DNA of 46,338 nt, taken from contig SCRC01000081.1 in assembly GCA_004297945.1 (NCBI GenBank), positions 1 to 46,338 on the forward strand, written 5' to 3'. Below the pieces are notes generated by a model, which saw only the letters and a program-made list of their open reading frames with translations, was not told the origin of the DNA and ran no database searches. The position numbers were made by a program, and so were the translations under genes. Source of the stretch: Candidimonas sp. GTDB taxonomy: Bacteria; Pseudomonadota; Gammaproteobacteria; Burkholderiales; Burkholderiaceae_B. This document shows, in pieces, positions 19,006-28,900 of the stretch (within the stretch, counting starts at the first letter, position 1; every line of letters starts with the position of its first letter).

Positions 19006-19926
19006 CTAAACCACCATTTTCAATGACTGCCTGCGAGCGCAGGACATAAAGTCTTGAATCAGCGTCTCGTCTTTATCTTCCGGGCGCCAGAGCAGACCCA
19101 TCGATCCATGATTGCCAATCTTCAGATCTAATACCTTAAGCTTCATAGAGCTTTGTACACACTGTGCAGTCGCGCGCGACATCGGCACAATCAGATCGGT
19201 ATCTTTCACCAACAGGGCACTGGTATAGATATGCGACGACTCAATCAGAAAATTGGGCATGGCCAGACCCATGGCCTCCAGCGTCAAGTCAAGCAGCTTT
19301 CTGAACGGACTTGCAGGCGGCGGAGCCACCCAGGGGTAGCTCAAGGCCTGGGCCCACGTCACGCCTTCGATTGAAGACAAGGGATGCGAGAGGCAAACCG
19401 CCAAACAAAGTGGGGTATCGCACAATTTTTCATATCCCAGATCCGGGGCGGGCTGCCCCTCTTCAATCCGCCCTATCACCACATCCAACTCTCCCGACAA
19501 CAGTTTTGAATTCAGATGATCGAGCGTATTTTCCTGGATATGAACAAACACTTTGGGATGAAGGCGATGAAATTCGCCCAGCGCACCTGGCAATAAGGCA
19601 ATGGCCACCACAGGTGAAACGCCTATGGCCAACTGCCCTATAGCCGGATTTTTCATATACCGGACTATCGCGCACGCCCGATCCAGGCGCCCCACTATGC
19701 CCTTCGCTTGTCGCGCCAGTTCAAGTGCCAGCGGCAAGGGTGTGAGGCCGCGCGCATGCCGTTCGAACAAGGGCACCTCAATATTGGCCTCGAATTCCCC
19801 AATCCACTTGGACAAGGCAGGTTGGGTCACATTGAACTCTCGGGCCACCTGGCTCATATTGCCGAGTTCGCAAAGGCGCACCAGCATTTGCAGGTTTCTA
19901 AGCCGAATCTTGTAACTCCAGTCCAC
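19006..19926 (-). CDS. LysR-family transcriptional regulator
   Basis: LTTR regulator, 306 aa. The winged HTH is at 1-65 (LVRLCELGNMSQVAREFNVT, then QPALSKWIGEFEANIEVPLF), and the rest is the effector-binding fold. The start is GTG, with GGAG eight bases upstream. It is divergent from the sulfatase gene and shares a 136-bp AT-rich spacer with it, the classic layout of an LTTR and its target. It runs tail to tail with the M81 gene. Confidence 0.93.
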   Translation of the reverse strand: MDWSYKIRLRNLQMLVRLCELGNMSQVAREFNVTQPALSKWIGEFEANIEVPLFERHARGLTPLPLALELARQAKGIVGRLDRACAIVRYMKNPAIGQLAIGVSPVVAIALLPGALGEFHRLHPKVFVHIQENTLDHLNSKLLSGELDVVIGRIEEGQPAPDLGYEKLCDTPLCLAVCLSHPLSSIEGVTWAQALSYPWVAPPPASPFRKLLDLTLEAMGLAMPNFLIESSHIYTSALLVKDTDLIVPMSRATAQCVQSSMKLKVLDLKIGNHGSMGLLWRPEDKDETLIQDFMSCARRQSLKMVV

Positions 19927-19955
19927 GGGAAGGCTCCTGCGCTGTACTCATAACT

Positions 19956-19970
19956 AAATCATATGGATTT
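19956..19970. promoter_or_regulatory. Candidate LysR operator AAATC-ATATG-GATTT
   Basis: A perfect 5-bp dyad with a 5-bp centre lies in the AT-rich LysR/sulfatase spacer, about 30 bp before the LysR start and 93 bp before the sulfatase start. The context TAAATCATATGGATTTTA fits the loose T-N11-A rule for LTTR boxes. This is position-based inference. Confidence 0.35.
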
Positions 19971-20062
19971 TAAACTTATTTTCAATTTTCATTTATGTAT
20001 TAGCTAGTGATAATAGGCTACCGCATAAGCATTTCCTCGACAGAGCAAGGCCCGTCCCCGCC

Positions 20063-21646
20063 ATGAGTCAACCCAACTTCATCTTGTTTATCACTGACCA
20101 GCAGAAGGCGCAGCATCTCGGCGCCTATGGGAACTCCATCGTCAAAACCCCAAATCTGGATGCCATCGCAGCAAAGGGCTGGAAAGCCGAGCGCTTTTAT
20201 GTCGCCACACCTATTTGCATGCCCAACCGCTCTTCGCTCATGACTGGACGCATGCCCTCGGTGCATGGTGTGCGCCACAACGGCATCCCCTTGTCGCTCG
20301 ACTCGGTGACCTTCGTGGATCGACTCAGGGATGCGGGTTACGAAACCGCTCTGGTAGGCAAATCTCATTTGCAGAATATGACAGGCATAGGTCCTCAATG
20401 GCCACGACTCGACGCTCCAAAAACCGAAGGCGAGGCGCACCGACCATCCGCAGCAAACTACGATCAAGAGTGGGGACCTTGCTGGCGCAACGAGCCACAT
20501 CACGAGATAGATCTGCCCTTTTATGGCTTTTCACGTGTTGCCCTCACGGTTGATCATGGCGACCAAGTCTGGGGGCATTACTGGCGCTGGCTCGAAGAGC
20601 AATACCCTGACGCGGCCAAACAGTCCGGCCCCGAACAGGCTATACCCGCGCCGGATTACGAGCTTAGCCGCTGTCGCCAGGCATGGCGCACCCGCGTGCC
20701 GGAAGAACTATCAACCAATGCCTATGTGGGCCTGAAAACCGGCGAACTGATCCGGGAGTATGCGCAAGGAAACAAGCCGTTTTTTATCCAATGCTCGTTT
20801 CCAGATCCGCACCATCCCTTTACTCCGCACGGCAAATATTGGGGCATGTACGATCCAGACCAGGTCGATTTGCCCCTCTCCTTTCATGCCAGTCAGGCCC
20901 ACACGCCGCCACCGCACGTAGCGTGGCTCTATGAACAACGCGAGCAAGGCAAGGCCATCAAGCACACACCGGCGCTGTTTTCATGCACCGAACGCGAAGC
21001 GCGCGAGGCCATCGCGCTGAACTACGGCTCCATTTCTCATATCGACCATGTCATTGGCCAGATCATGGCCGAATTGCAACAGCAGAACCTGGCCGACAAC
21101 ACCATCATTATTTTCATGAGCGACCATGGCGATTACCTGGGCGATCACCAGTTGCTCTGGAAAGGCCCCGTCCATTATCAAAGCTTGATTCGCACGCCGT
21201 TCATCTGGATGGATCCGAGCCGGCCGCACGCCCGTCACAACGAAGACGCGTTGGCAAGCACCATCGACGTGGCCTCTACCGTCATGGATCGTACCGGCCT
21301 GACACCCTATAACGGATTGCAGGGCAAGTCCTTGTTGCCCCTCATGGAAAACAAAACACCCAGCCTGCGCGATCACGTCCTGATCGAAGAGGAAGGGCAA
21401 CGTGTCATGTTTGGCCTGAACAGCCGCATCAGGATGCGTACTATCCTGAATGAACGATATCGCCTGAGTCTTTATGACGGAGCCGATTTCGGCGAACTCT
21501 ACGATTTGAAGCAGGATCCCATGGAGCTTGAAAATCTATGGGGCTCACCGAAACACACGACGCAGAAGTCAGCTCTGCTTGAAGCATTAGCGTTATCCAT
21601 GCTCGAGCACACCGACACCAGCCCAAACCCCAGCGCCATCGCCTAG
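20063..21646 (+). CDS. Type I sulfatase / phosphonate-monoester-hydrolase-like enzyme
   Basis: Alkaline-phosphatase-superfamily hydrolase, 527 aa. The formylglycine motif C-x-P-x-R is present as CMPNR (Cys52 to Arg56), followed by SSLMTGRMPS, so it needs conversion of Cys52 by a formylglycine-generating enzyme, which is not in this window. Metal-site regions are ITDQQ at the N-terminus and MSDHGDYLGDH near the middle. No signal peptide, so the substrate must enter the cytosol. Choline-sulfatase, other sulfate esters or phosphonate monoesters are all possible. It is divergent from the LysR gene and 45 nt before a Bug receptor. Confidence 0.88.
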   Translation: MSQPNFILFITDQQKAQHLGAYGNSIVKTPNLDAIAAKGWKAERFYVATPICMPNRSSLMTGRMPSVHGVRHNGIPLSLDSVTFVDRLRDAGYETALVGKSHLQNMTGIGPQWPRLDAPKTEGEAHRPSAANYDQEWGPCWRNEPHHEIDLPFYGFSRVALTVDHGDQVWGHYWRWLEEQYPDAAKQSGPEQAIPAPDYELSRCRQAWRTRVPEELSTNAYVGLKTGELIREYAQGNKPFFIQCSFPDPHHPFTPHGKYWGMYDPDQVDLPLSFHASQAHTPPPHVAWLYEQREQGKAIKHTPALFSCTEREAREAIALNYGSISHIDHVIGQIMAELQQQNLADNTIIIFMSDHGDYLGDHQLLWKGPVHYQSLIRTPFIWMDPSRPHARHNEDALASTIDVASTVMDRTGLTPYNGLQGKSLLPLMENKTPSLRDHVLIEEEGQRVMFGLNSRIRMRTILNERYRLSLYDGADFGELYDLKQDPMELENLWGSPKHTTQKSALLEALALSMLEHTDTSPNPSAIA

Positions 21647-21691
21647 GCCGACGCTGTCTCGCTTTTCACAAAATAGTCACTGGAGACCATC

Positions 21692-22675
21692 ATGTTTATA
21701 CAACCCCTAAAACACCGCCTGTGCTGCGCACTGGGCGCCCTTGCACTCTGTTTCGGAACCGTCGCCCACGCCGCCTACCCCGAACACTCCATCAACCTGG
21801 TCGTGAACTTCAGCGCGGGCGGCCCTCTGGACCTGCTCGCTCGCCTCATTGCGGCCAAGGCAAGTAAAATTCTTAATCAATCGGTCATTGTTGAAAACAA
21901 GCCAGGCGCGTCGGGCACCATAGGCGCGGGATACGTGGCGCGCGCCAAGGCTGACGGCTATGTGCTTTTGCTTAGCGTGGACACGCTGACCACCATTAAT
22001 CCGTTCGTGTACAAAAACAATCCCTTCAATGCCGACAAAGATCTCTCCATCATCGGTCGGGCTGGCACATTTAATCAGGTGCTGGTTACCCGAGCCGGCC
22101 TGGGGCCCACCACTCTCAAGCAATTCATTACCTTGGCCGCACGACAGAACCTGAGCTACGCTTCAGCAGGCGCGGCGTCCCCGGGTCATCTGACCATGGA
22201 GTCCTTCATGCTTGGCAGCCATTTGAAGATGACGCATATTCCTTACAAGGGAAATGCGCCGGCGGTTAATTCTTTGCTGAGCGGGCAAGTCGACAGCGGC
22301 TTCCTGGCCATAGCCGGTGTCATCCAGCATATCAAGGCACACAAATTGACGCCCCTGGCCGTGTCGGGCAAAGAACGCGACCCTTTGCTGCCCACCATAC
22401 CCACCATTGCCGAATCTGGCATACCGGGGCTGGAAAACTTCGATACGGGCTTTGGTTTTGTACTGATGGCGCCCAAAAAAACGCCAAACGCAATAGTGTT
22501 GCAATGGAATACGCTGCTGAACAAGATTCTCAAAGAACCCGACATCCTCGAAAAGCTGAAAACTCTCAATATCCAGCCTACCTACGGCACACCCGCCCAG
22601 GCTGAACAGATACTCCGGCGAGCCGCTCAGTCATGGAAGACAGTCGTCGAAAAAACACATATTTCACTGGACTAA
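21692..22675 (+). CDS. Bug-family (TctC-type) periplasmic substrate-binding protein
   Basis: Receptor of a tripartite tricarboxylate transporter (TTT), 327 aa. A Sec signal peptide ends near AHA-AYPEHS. The mature start AYPEHSINLVVNFSAGGPLD and the motif VENKPGASGTIGAGYVARAKADGY (shown in part) are Bug signatures. GGAGACCATC precedes the ATG. It follows the sulfatase closely, so it may capture the sulfatase substrate or product. No TctAB permease genes are adjacent; the only pair in the window is about 12 kb away. Confidence 0.92.
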   Translation: MFIQPLKHRLCCALGALALCFGTVAHAAYPEHSINLVVNFSAGGPLDLLARLIAAKASKILNQSVIVENKPGASGTIGAGYVARAKADGYVLLLSVDTLTTINPFVYKNNPFNADKDLSIIGRAGTFNQVLVTRAGLGPTTLKQFITLAARQNLSYASAGAASPGHLTMESFMLGSHLKMTHIPYKGNAPAVNSLLSGQVDSGFLAIAGVIQHIKAHKLTPLAVSGKERDPLLPTIPTIAESGIPGLENFDTGFGFVLMAPKKTPNAIVLQWNTLLNKILKEPDILEKLKTLNIQPTYGTPAQAEQILRRAAQSWKTVVEKTHISLD

Positions 22676-22724
22676 GCCTCGTAGTCATGCGCGTCGCCGG
22701 GTCGCGAAGAAGCGGGCGGCAAAA

Positions 22725-23363
22725 CTACGCGCTGAAATCGGGCTGCTGCGCGGGCGCCGCCTGCTGGAAGGGCGGCAAGGTATTGCAATGCTCGTAAACC
22801 GCCATGACGCGTGTGAACTCGTCGACCCTGCACTTCATGCGCAAAGCGTTGGCCACCTGCGGCACCAGGCAGCAATCGGCCAGGGTTGGCTCCTCACCCA
22901 GACAGAACAGGCCCGACCCGGCTCGTTGCAGCAGCGCTTCCAGCGAACGCAGTCCTTCATTGATCCAATGCTGGTACCAGGCGTTTTTCTGCTCTTCGCT
23001 CACCCCCAGTGTTTTCACCAAATAGCGTAGCACCTTCAGGTTATTGACGGGATGCATATCGCAGGCGATCAGGTTGGCGATTTCAAGCACGCGCGCGCGA
23101 CTACGCAACTCTTGTGGAATCAGTAGCGGTTTTGGATACCGGCTGTCCAGATAATCAATAATGGCCAACGACTGGCCCAAATTGAAATCCCCATCGACCA
23201 GCAAGGGCACACCCGCGCCGGGATTTCTACCTATGTAATCCGCAGTCTTGTGCTCTTGCACGCGGATATTCACCGGCAGGCACTCAAACTCGACGTGCTT
23301 GAGCGCCAGTGCAATGCGTACGCGATACGAGGTGGAACTATTGAAAAAACTGTATAACTGCAT
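22725..23363 (-). CDS. maiA: Maleylacetoacetate isomerase-like glutathione S-transferase
   Basis: Zeta-class GST, 212 aa, which uses glutathione to isomerise maleylacetoacetate or maleylpyruvate to the fumaryl form in tyrosine or gentisate breakdown. The active-site motif at 9-18 is SSTSYRVRIAL; most members have SSCS or SSAS there, so a Thr stands where Cys is common. LYSFFNSS at the N-terminus and ADCCLVPQV near 165 are typical. No fumarylacetoacetase or dioxygenase gene lies nearby, so the pathway link is uncertain. It is divergent from fadE. Confidence 0.8.
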   Translation of the reverse strand: MQLYSFFNSSTSYRVRIALALKHVEFECLPVNIRVQEHKTADYIGRNPGAGVPLLVDGDFNLGQSLAIIDYLDSRYPKPLLIPQELRSRARVLEIANLIACDMHPVNNLKVLRYLVKTLGVSEEQKNAWYQHWINEGLRSLEALLQRAGSGLFCLGEEPTLADCCLVPQVANALRMKCRVDEFTRVMAVYEHCNTLPPFQQAAPAQQPDFSA

Positions 23364-23391
23364 GGCATGAAATCCTAAAACGTTGATTCAA

Positions 23392-23470
23392 GCCGTCGTA
23401 GACTACGTCGCGGCTGATATATGTCTGGAAACAAAATACGATTATTATCCGTACTAGAAGCAATATATTG
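23392..23470. promoter_or_regulatory. Dyads in the maiA/fadE divergent spacer
   Basis: Two dyads are visible: CGTAG-A-CTACG at 23397-23407, with partly matching flanks, and the perfect palindrome CAATATATTG at 23461-23470, 66 bp before fadE. Either may be an operator for a fatty-acid regulator such as FadR or PsrA, but neither matches a consensus I can state with confidence. Confidence 0.3.
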
Positions 23471-23536
23471 CCGCATTCTTCCAGGGGCAACACCTAAATC
23501 ATTCCTGCTGCCGGCGCAACGGACTTCAAACAACTG

Positions 23537-25849
23537 ATGAGCATCGCATTCGTGGTTTCAGTTCTTATCATTGGCATTGCCGTCATTGCCGGCGTGCCCG
23601 CACTGCGTCTAGCCCTGATTTCACGCCGAATATTCAATCTGTATAAAAAGATCCTCCCGCCCATGTCCAGCACCGAACAAGATGCGCTGGAAGCGGGCAC
23701 CATCTGGTGGGAGGCCGATTTATTTCGCGGCAAACCGCAGTGGTCAAAATTGCACGGTCTGCCCAAGCCCGCGTTAACGCAGGAAGAACAAGCCTTTCTG
23801 GACAATGAGGTCCAAACGGTCTGCGCCATGGTCGATGACTGGCAGATCACCCACGAACTGTGCGATATGCCGCCCGACGCCTGGCGCTACATTCTGGACA
23901 ACCGCTTTCTAAGCATGATTATTCCCAAGGAGTATGGCGGAAGAGGGTTCTCCGCCTACGCCCACTCCGAAGTCATCGCCAAGCTGTCGACCCGAAGCTC
24001 GGCGCTATCGGTCACCGTCATGGTGCCCAACTCCCTGGGCCCGGCCGAACTGCTTCTGCGCTACGGGACGGACGAGCAAAAAAACCACTACCTGCCGCGC
24101 CTGGCGAGCGGCGAGGAAATACCCGCATTTGCTCTCACCAGCCCCTGGGCTGGATCGGACGCAGCCGCCATTCCCGACATCGGCATCGTCTGCAAGGGCC
24201 AATGGCGGGGCCAGGAAGTGCTCGGCATGCGGGTTTCCTGGGACAAGCGCTACATAACGCTTGCCCCGGTCTGTACACTCTTGGGCCTGGCTTTTCGCCT
24301 CTACGATCCGGACGGCCTGCTGGGCAGCCAAAAAGACCTGGGAATCAGTTGCGCGCTGGTGCCCGCCAGCCATCCTGGCGTGGAAACAGGCCGGCGCCAT
24401 TTGCCCCTGAACGCTATGTTCATGAATGGCCCCACGCGCGGCAGCAATGTATTCATGCCGCTCGATTTCATCATCGGTGGCGCGGGCATGGCCGGCCATG
24501 GGTGGCGCATGCTTATGGAATGCCTGGCGGCCGGCCGCTCGATTTCACTGCCATCCTCATACACCGGGATGGCGAAAATGACGGCGCGTGCGGTGGGCGC
24601 CTATGCCGTCATACGCAAGCAATTCCGTACTTCCATAGGCAAATTCGAAGGCGTCCAGGAAGCGCTGGCTCGCATCGGCGCGCACACCTACCTGATTGAC
24701 GCGGCGCGCAGCATGACCGCAGGCGCCATCGATCTCGGAGAGAAGCCGGCAGTCATCTCGGCTATCGTCAAATACCACGTCACCGAACTGGCACGCGGGG
24801 TGGTCAATGACGGCATGGACGTGGTCGGCGGCAAAGGCATTTGTCTGGGCCCGTCCAATTTTCTTGGCCGGGCTTACCAGCAGTTGCCAGTAGGCATCAC
24901 GGTCGAAGGCGCCAATATTCTGACACGCAGCCTGATCATCTTCGGCCAGGGCGCCATCCGCTGCCACCCCTACGTGCTGGCTGAAATGCAAGCCGCGACC
25001 AACACCGATGCGCACGCCGGCCTGCTCGATTTCGACCGGGCGATCCGTGGCCATATCGGCTTCACCGTTGGTCGCGCGCTACACACGCTCTGGCTAAGCC
25101 TGACAAACGCACGGCTGCTGGCGATTAACACCGACACAGCGCCCGAAATGGATATTTATTACCGTCAGATCAACCGGTTTTCCAGCGCATTCGCCACGTT
25201 GGCCGACACCTCGATGCTGCTTCTGGGCGGCTCGCTGAAATGGCGCGAGAGCCTGTCCGCACGCCTGGGCGACATACTCTCGCAAATGTACCTGATCTCG
25301 GCCGTTCTCAAGCGATACGAAGACGACGGCCGGCAAGCAGACGACGCGCCGCTGGCGCACTGGGCCATTCAAGATGCTCTGTGCCGGCTGCAAGACGCCT
25401 TTGAAGGGGTATTGGCCAATTTTCCCCACCGCTGGGCCGCCCGCCTGATGCGCAGGCTGATCTTCCTTTATGGACGGCCATTTGCAGCGCCTTGCGACAG
25501 CCTCGGACAGTCGGTCGCACGCCTCATCACACAGCCTGGCGCCACGCGCGATCGTCTTACACACGGCTGCTTTCTTCCCAACGACAGCCACAGCCCGCTG
25601 GGCGCAATCGAAGCGGCATTCGTCGCCACATTGGCTACCCACGCCATCGACGTAAAAATCCATCAATTTGAAAAGAACGGCGGCCTCGACAACAACCCTG
25701 CGGCCAATGTGCGTGATATCGCCAGCGCAGCGCACGCGGCAGGCGGTATTACCGACGACGAATACAAGGCCATCCAAGAGCGCAACGACTTACACGACCG
25801 GGTGATAGCAGTTGACGACTTCTCCTTTGACCTGCATAGTCAGGCATAA
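23537..25849 (+). CDS. fadE: Long-form acyl-CoA dehydrogenase FadE
   Basis: FAD-dependent acyl-CoA dehydrogenase of the long FadE form, 770 aa, catalysing the first step of beta-oxidation. An N-terminal membrane helix (3-25) is followed by the dehydrogenase domains (FALTSPWAGSDAAAIPD; GMDVVGGKGICLGPSN; TVEGANILTRSLIIFGQGA) and a C-terminal DUF1974 region (about 500-770). E. coli FadE is somewhat longer (814 aa). It is the first gene of a fadE-fadL-fadD group on the plus strand. Confidence 0.94.
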   Translation: MSIAFVVSVLIIGIAVIAGVPALRLALISRRIFNLYKKILPPMSSTEQDALEAGTIWWEADLFRGKPQWSKLHGLPKPALTQEEQAFLDNEVQTVCAMVDDWQITHELCDMPPDAWRYILDNRFLSMIIPKEYGGRGFSAYAHSEVIAKLSTRSSALSVTVMVPNSLGPAELLLRYGTDEQKNHYLPRLASGEEIPAFALTSPWAGSDAAAIPDIGIVCKGQWRGQEVLGMRVSWDKRYITLAPVCTLLGLAFRLYDPDGLLGSQKDLGISCALVPASHPGVETGRRHLPLNAMFMNGPTRGSNVFMPLDFIIGGAGMAGHGWRMLMECLAAGRSISLPSSYTGMAKMTARAVGAYAVIRKQFRTSIGKFEGVQEALARIGAHTYLIDAARSMTAGAIDLGEKPAVISAIVKYHVTELARGVVNDGMDVVGGKGICLGPSNFLGRAYQQLPVGITVEGANILTRSLIIFGQGAIRCHPYVLAEMQAATNTDAHAGLLDFDRAIRGHIGFTVGRALHTLWLSLTNARLLAINTDTAPEMDIYYRQINRFSSAFATLADTSMLLLGGSLKWRESLSARLGDILSQMYLISAVLKRYEDDGRQADDAPLAHWAIQDALCRLQDAFEGVLANFPHRWAARLMRRLIFLYGRPFAAPCDSLGQSVARLITQPGATRDRLTHGCFLPNDSHSPLGAIEAAFVATLATHAIDVKIHQFEKNGGLDNNPAANVRDIASAAHAAGGITDDEYKAIQERNDLHDRVIAVDDFSFDLHSQA

Positions 25850-25869
25850 CCATTTTGAGACCTCATGTC

Positions 25870-27207
25870 ATGTGCCACAACAGACGCCCGACCTCACGCC
25901 CAGCCAAGAACAAAAGCACGCTATTGCTGCCCGTCATATCGGCAACACTATTAAGTTTGGGCGCCTCCGGGGCATACGCCTCCGGTTTTCAATTAACCGA
26001 ACAAAACGCCAGCGGGCTAGGCAATGCGTACGCGGGGTCGGCCGCCATCGCCGAAAATGCCAGCACCATTTTTTTCAATCCGGCAGGCATGACCAGGCTG
26101 CCCGGTGTGAGTATGTCGGCGGGCATGGTTCTGATTCAACCTTCCTTCAGGTTTTCGAATAGTGGCAGCACCGGGCCGGGCGGCTTGCCCGTCCAGTCAA
26201 ATACAGGGGGGAACGCGGGGTCGCTGGCCGTTTTACCCAACGCTTACATGTCATGGCAAGTCGACCCCAACTGGTTTCTTGGCCTGGGCATAGGCGCGCC
26301 TTTTGGCATGTCAACGCAATACAGCAACAACTGGATAGGCCGGTATCAATCGACCTCCTTCGGCATCGAAACCATCAACATCAATCCCTCAATCGCCTAC
26401 AAGGTCAACGATCAGCTTTCTTTGGGTGCGGGGGTGAACTGGACACACCTGAGCGCGGATTATCGTCGCAACGTGCCCGCAACCGGGCTGGCGCCTTCCA
26501 TAGCCCTCAGCAAGTTAACCGGAAAGCCGGATTTGAACGGGAAAGTCGATCTGCAAGGCGACGGCCTAGGCTGGAATCTGGGCCTGCTTTATCAGGCCAC
26601 CACAGATACCCGCATCGGCCTGTCCTATCGCTCCAAAATACGAATCAATGCCAACGGCACGACCACCCTTGGCAATCTCCCCTTCGGGCTCGCCGCGCGC
26701 ACCGCCAACGCGAGCACCACGGTTACGCTGCCCGATACCGCCATTTTCAGCGTGGTGCACGACCTCAACAGCCAATGGCAACTGCTGGGCGATGTCTCGT
26801 GGACAGGCTGGAGCAGCATACCTTCACTTGATATCCAAAATAGCGGTGGCAGTCTGCCCAACGAAAGCCTGAAACTGAAATTCCGCGATACCTGGCGCAT
26901 TGCCCTGGGTGCCAATTACAAATACAGCCCTAAATGGACCTTCAAAGCGGGGGTCGCCTTCGACCAGTCGCCGGTACACGACGCGCAATACCGTCCGACA
27001 TCGCTGCCAGACGGTAACCGCATCTGGTTATCGTTAGGCACACAGTATCACTTCAACAAGCACGCTACCGTCGATGTTGGCTACGCCCATTTGTTCTTGA
27101 AAAACCCGTCCATCAACAACGCTAGCGACCTCACCAAGGGGACGGTCTACGGCTCCTACCAAGCCAGTATCGACATGCTGGGAGTACAAGTATCATATCG
27201 GTTCTAG
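25870..27207 (+). CDS. fadL: Outer-membrane long-chain fatty acid transporter, FadL/OmpP1 family
   Basis: Outer-membrane beta-barrel, 445 aa, that lets long-chain fatty acids or other hydrophobic compounds cross. A signal peptide ends near residue 37 (GAYA-SGFQLTEQNA). The FadL-type N-terminal plug carries the NPA motif in FFNPAGMTRL, and the C-terminus QVSYRF ends in Phe as barrel proteins do. The ATG giving MCHNRRPTS is taken; a TTG five codons upstream is less likely. It starts 20 nt after fadE. Confidence 0.92.
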   Translation: MCHNRRPTSRPAKNKSTLLLPVISATLLSLGASGAYASGFQLTEQNASGLGNAYAGSAAIAENASTIFFNPAGMTRLPGVSMSAGMVLIQPSFRFSNSGSTGPGGLPVQSNTGGNAGSLAVLPNAYMSWQVDPNWFLGLGIGAPFGMSTQYSNNWIGRYQSTSFGIETININPSIAYKVNDQLSLGAGVNWTHLSADYRRNVPATGLAPSIALSKLTGKPDLNGKVDLQGDGLGWNLGLLYQATTDTRIGLSYRSKIRINANGTTTLGNLPFGLAARTANASTTVTLPDTAIFSVVHDLNSQWQLLGDVSWTGWSSIPSLDIQNSGGSLPNESLKLKFRDTWRIALGANYKYSPKWTFKAGVAFDQSPVHDAQYRPTSLPDGNRIWLSLGTQYHFNKHATVDVGYAHLFLKNPSINNASDLTKGTVYGSYQASIDMLGVQVSYRF

Positions 27208-27214
27208 GCTAAAC

Positions 27215-28876
27215 GTGGAACGCATCTGGCTCGAACATTATCCGAAAGGCGTGCCGGCCGACATCACCGACCAGGCGCAGGCCTACGCCTCACTGGCGGC
27301 CATGTTTGACGAAAGCTGCTTGAACCACGCGCAAGACGTGGCCTATATCAGCATGGGTTCGTCCATGACCTACGCGCAGTTGGACGCACACTCACGCCAC
27401 TTTGCGGCATGGCTGCAATCCGTGGGCATCAAAAAGGGCGAACGCGTTGCGTTGATGATGCCCAATCTGCTGCAGTACCCGGTGTGCCTGTTTGGCACCT
27501 TGCGTGCCGGCGCCGTCGTCGTCAATACCAACCCTTTGTATACTGGCACCGAACTTGAGCACCAGTTGCGCGATTCAGGCGCAGAAACTATCGTCATCGC
27601 CGAAAATTTTGCCCACACCCTTGAGCAAGTCCTGGCTAAAACGGTCATCAAGCATATCGTCGTCACTTCGCTGGGCGAAATGCTGGGCACCGTCAAAGGG
27701 ACAATCACCGACCTGGTAGTGCGCCATGTAAAGAAATTGGTGCCCGCCTGGAATTTGCCCAATACGCTGCGCCTGCATCAGGTGCTTGCACGTGGATCGC
27801 GCACCGAGTTCACGCCGCCCTCGCTTGGCCACAGTGATCTGGCCTGTTTGCAATATACAGGGGGAACCACGGGAGTCGCCAAAGGCGCCATGTTGACCCA
27901 CGGCAACTTGGTATCCAATGTGTGCCAGGCCTATGCCTGGGTCAAGCCCTACACCACTGAAGGGGGGGATAGTATCGTCACCGCCTTGCCGCTCTACCAC
28001 ATCTTCGCACTCACGGCCAATTGCCTGACCTTCATGAAGCTGGGTGCGCGCAACCTGCTTATCGCCAACCCGCGCGACATTCCGGCATTCGTCAAGAGCA
28101 TGGGGCGCACGTCTTTTACCGCTATCACCGGCGTCAATACGCTATTCAATGCCTTGCTGAACAACCCCGAATTCCGCAAGCTCGATTTTTCGCATTTGCG
28201 GATGGTTCTGGGCGGCGGCGCCGCTGTGCAGGAAACCGTCGCTCAGCGCTGGCAGAGCCTGACCGGCACGCCAATAGCACAGGCCTACGGCCTTACAGAA
28301 ACCTCGCCTGCCGTCACCATCAACCCTTTCGACAAAAAAGAGTTTACCGGATCCATCGGCCTGCCCGTACCTTCGACGGATATCGCCATACGCGATGAAG
28401 GGGGGCGCGACCTGCCTCTGGGTGAAAGCGGCGAAATCTGCGTACGAGGCCCGCAAGTCATGCCCGGTTACTGGAACCAGCCCAGTGAAACTGCCAAGGT
28501 CTTCGACGCTGACGGCTTCCTGCGCACGGGCGACATCGGCTATATCAACGAGCAAGGCTATGTATTTATCCTTGATCGGAAAAAAGACATGATCCTGGTG
28601 TCGGGATTCAATGTTTATCCCAATGAGGTCGAAGCCGTCGCAATGCAGCATCCCGATGTACTGGAGGCGGCAGCCATCGGCGTACCCGACGAACATTCCG
28701 GTGAAGTCGTCAAACTGTTTGTCATACGCAAAAACAAACGCCTGACTGAAACGGCGTTGATCGAACACTGCCGCAGCATGCTGACCGGCTATAAAGCGCC
28801 CAAGTACGTCGAGTTCCGCGACACTCTGCCGCGCAGCAACGTTGGGAAGATACTACGCCGCGAGCTCAAGCCCTGA
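27215..28876 (+). CDS. fadD: Long-chain-fatty-acid-CoA ligase
   Basis: Acyl-CoA synthetase, 553 aa, which activates fatty acids with ATP and CoA as they enter the cell. Motifs are the P-loop YTGGTTGVAKG (214-224), YGLTETSP, RTGDIGYINEQG and the FadD-type FNVYPNEVEAV. The start is GTG, 7 nt after fadL, and the N-terminus ERIWLEHYPKGVPADI is in the usual FadD register. It ends the fad operon and faces rpsQ tail to tail across a REP-bounded tandem array. Confidence 0.95.
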   Translation: MERIWLEHYPKGVPADITDQAQAYASLAAMFDESCLNHAQDVAYISMGSSMTYAQLDAHSRHFAAWLQSVGIKKGERVALMMPNLLQYPVCLFGTLRAGAVVVNTNPLYTGTELEHQLRDSGAETIVIAENFAHTLEQVLAKTVIKHIVVTSLGEMLGTVKGTITDLVVRHVKKLVPAWNLPNTLRLHQVLARGSRTEFTPPSLGHSDLACLQYTGGTTGVAKGAMLTHGNLVSNVCQAYAWVKPYTTEGGDSIVTALPLYHIFALTANCLTFMKLGARNLLIANPRDIPAFVKSMGRTSFTAITGVNTLFNALLNNPEFRKLDFSHLRMVLGGGAAVQETVAQRWQSLTGTPIAQAYGLTETSPAVTINPFDKKEFTGSIGLPVPSTDIAIRDEGGRDLPLGESGEICVRGPQVMPGYWNQPSETAKVFDADGFLRTGDIGYINEQGYVFILDRKKDMILVSGFNVYPNEVEAVAMQHPDVLEAAAIGVPDEHSGEVVKLFVIRKNKRLTETALIEHCRSMLTGYKAPKYVEFRDTLPRSNVGKILRRELKP

Positions 28877-28900
28877 ATCGCCCATACGCCATGCGCGAAA

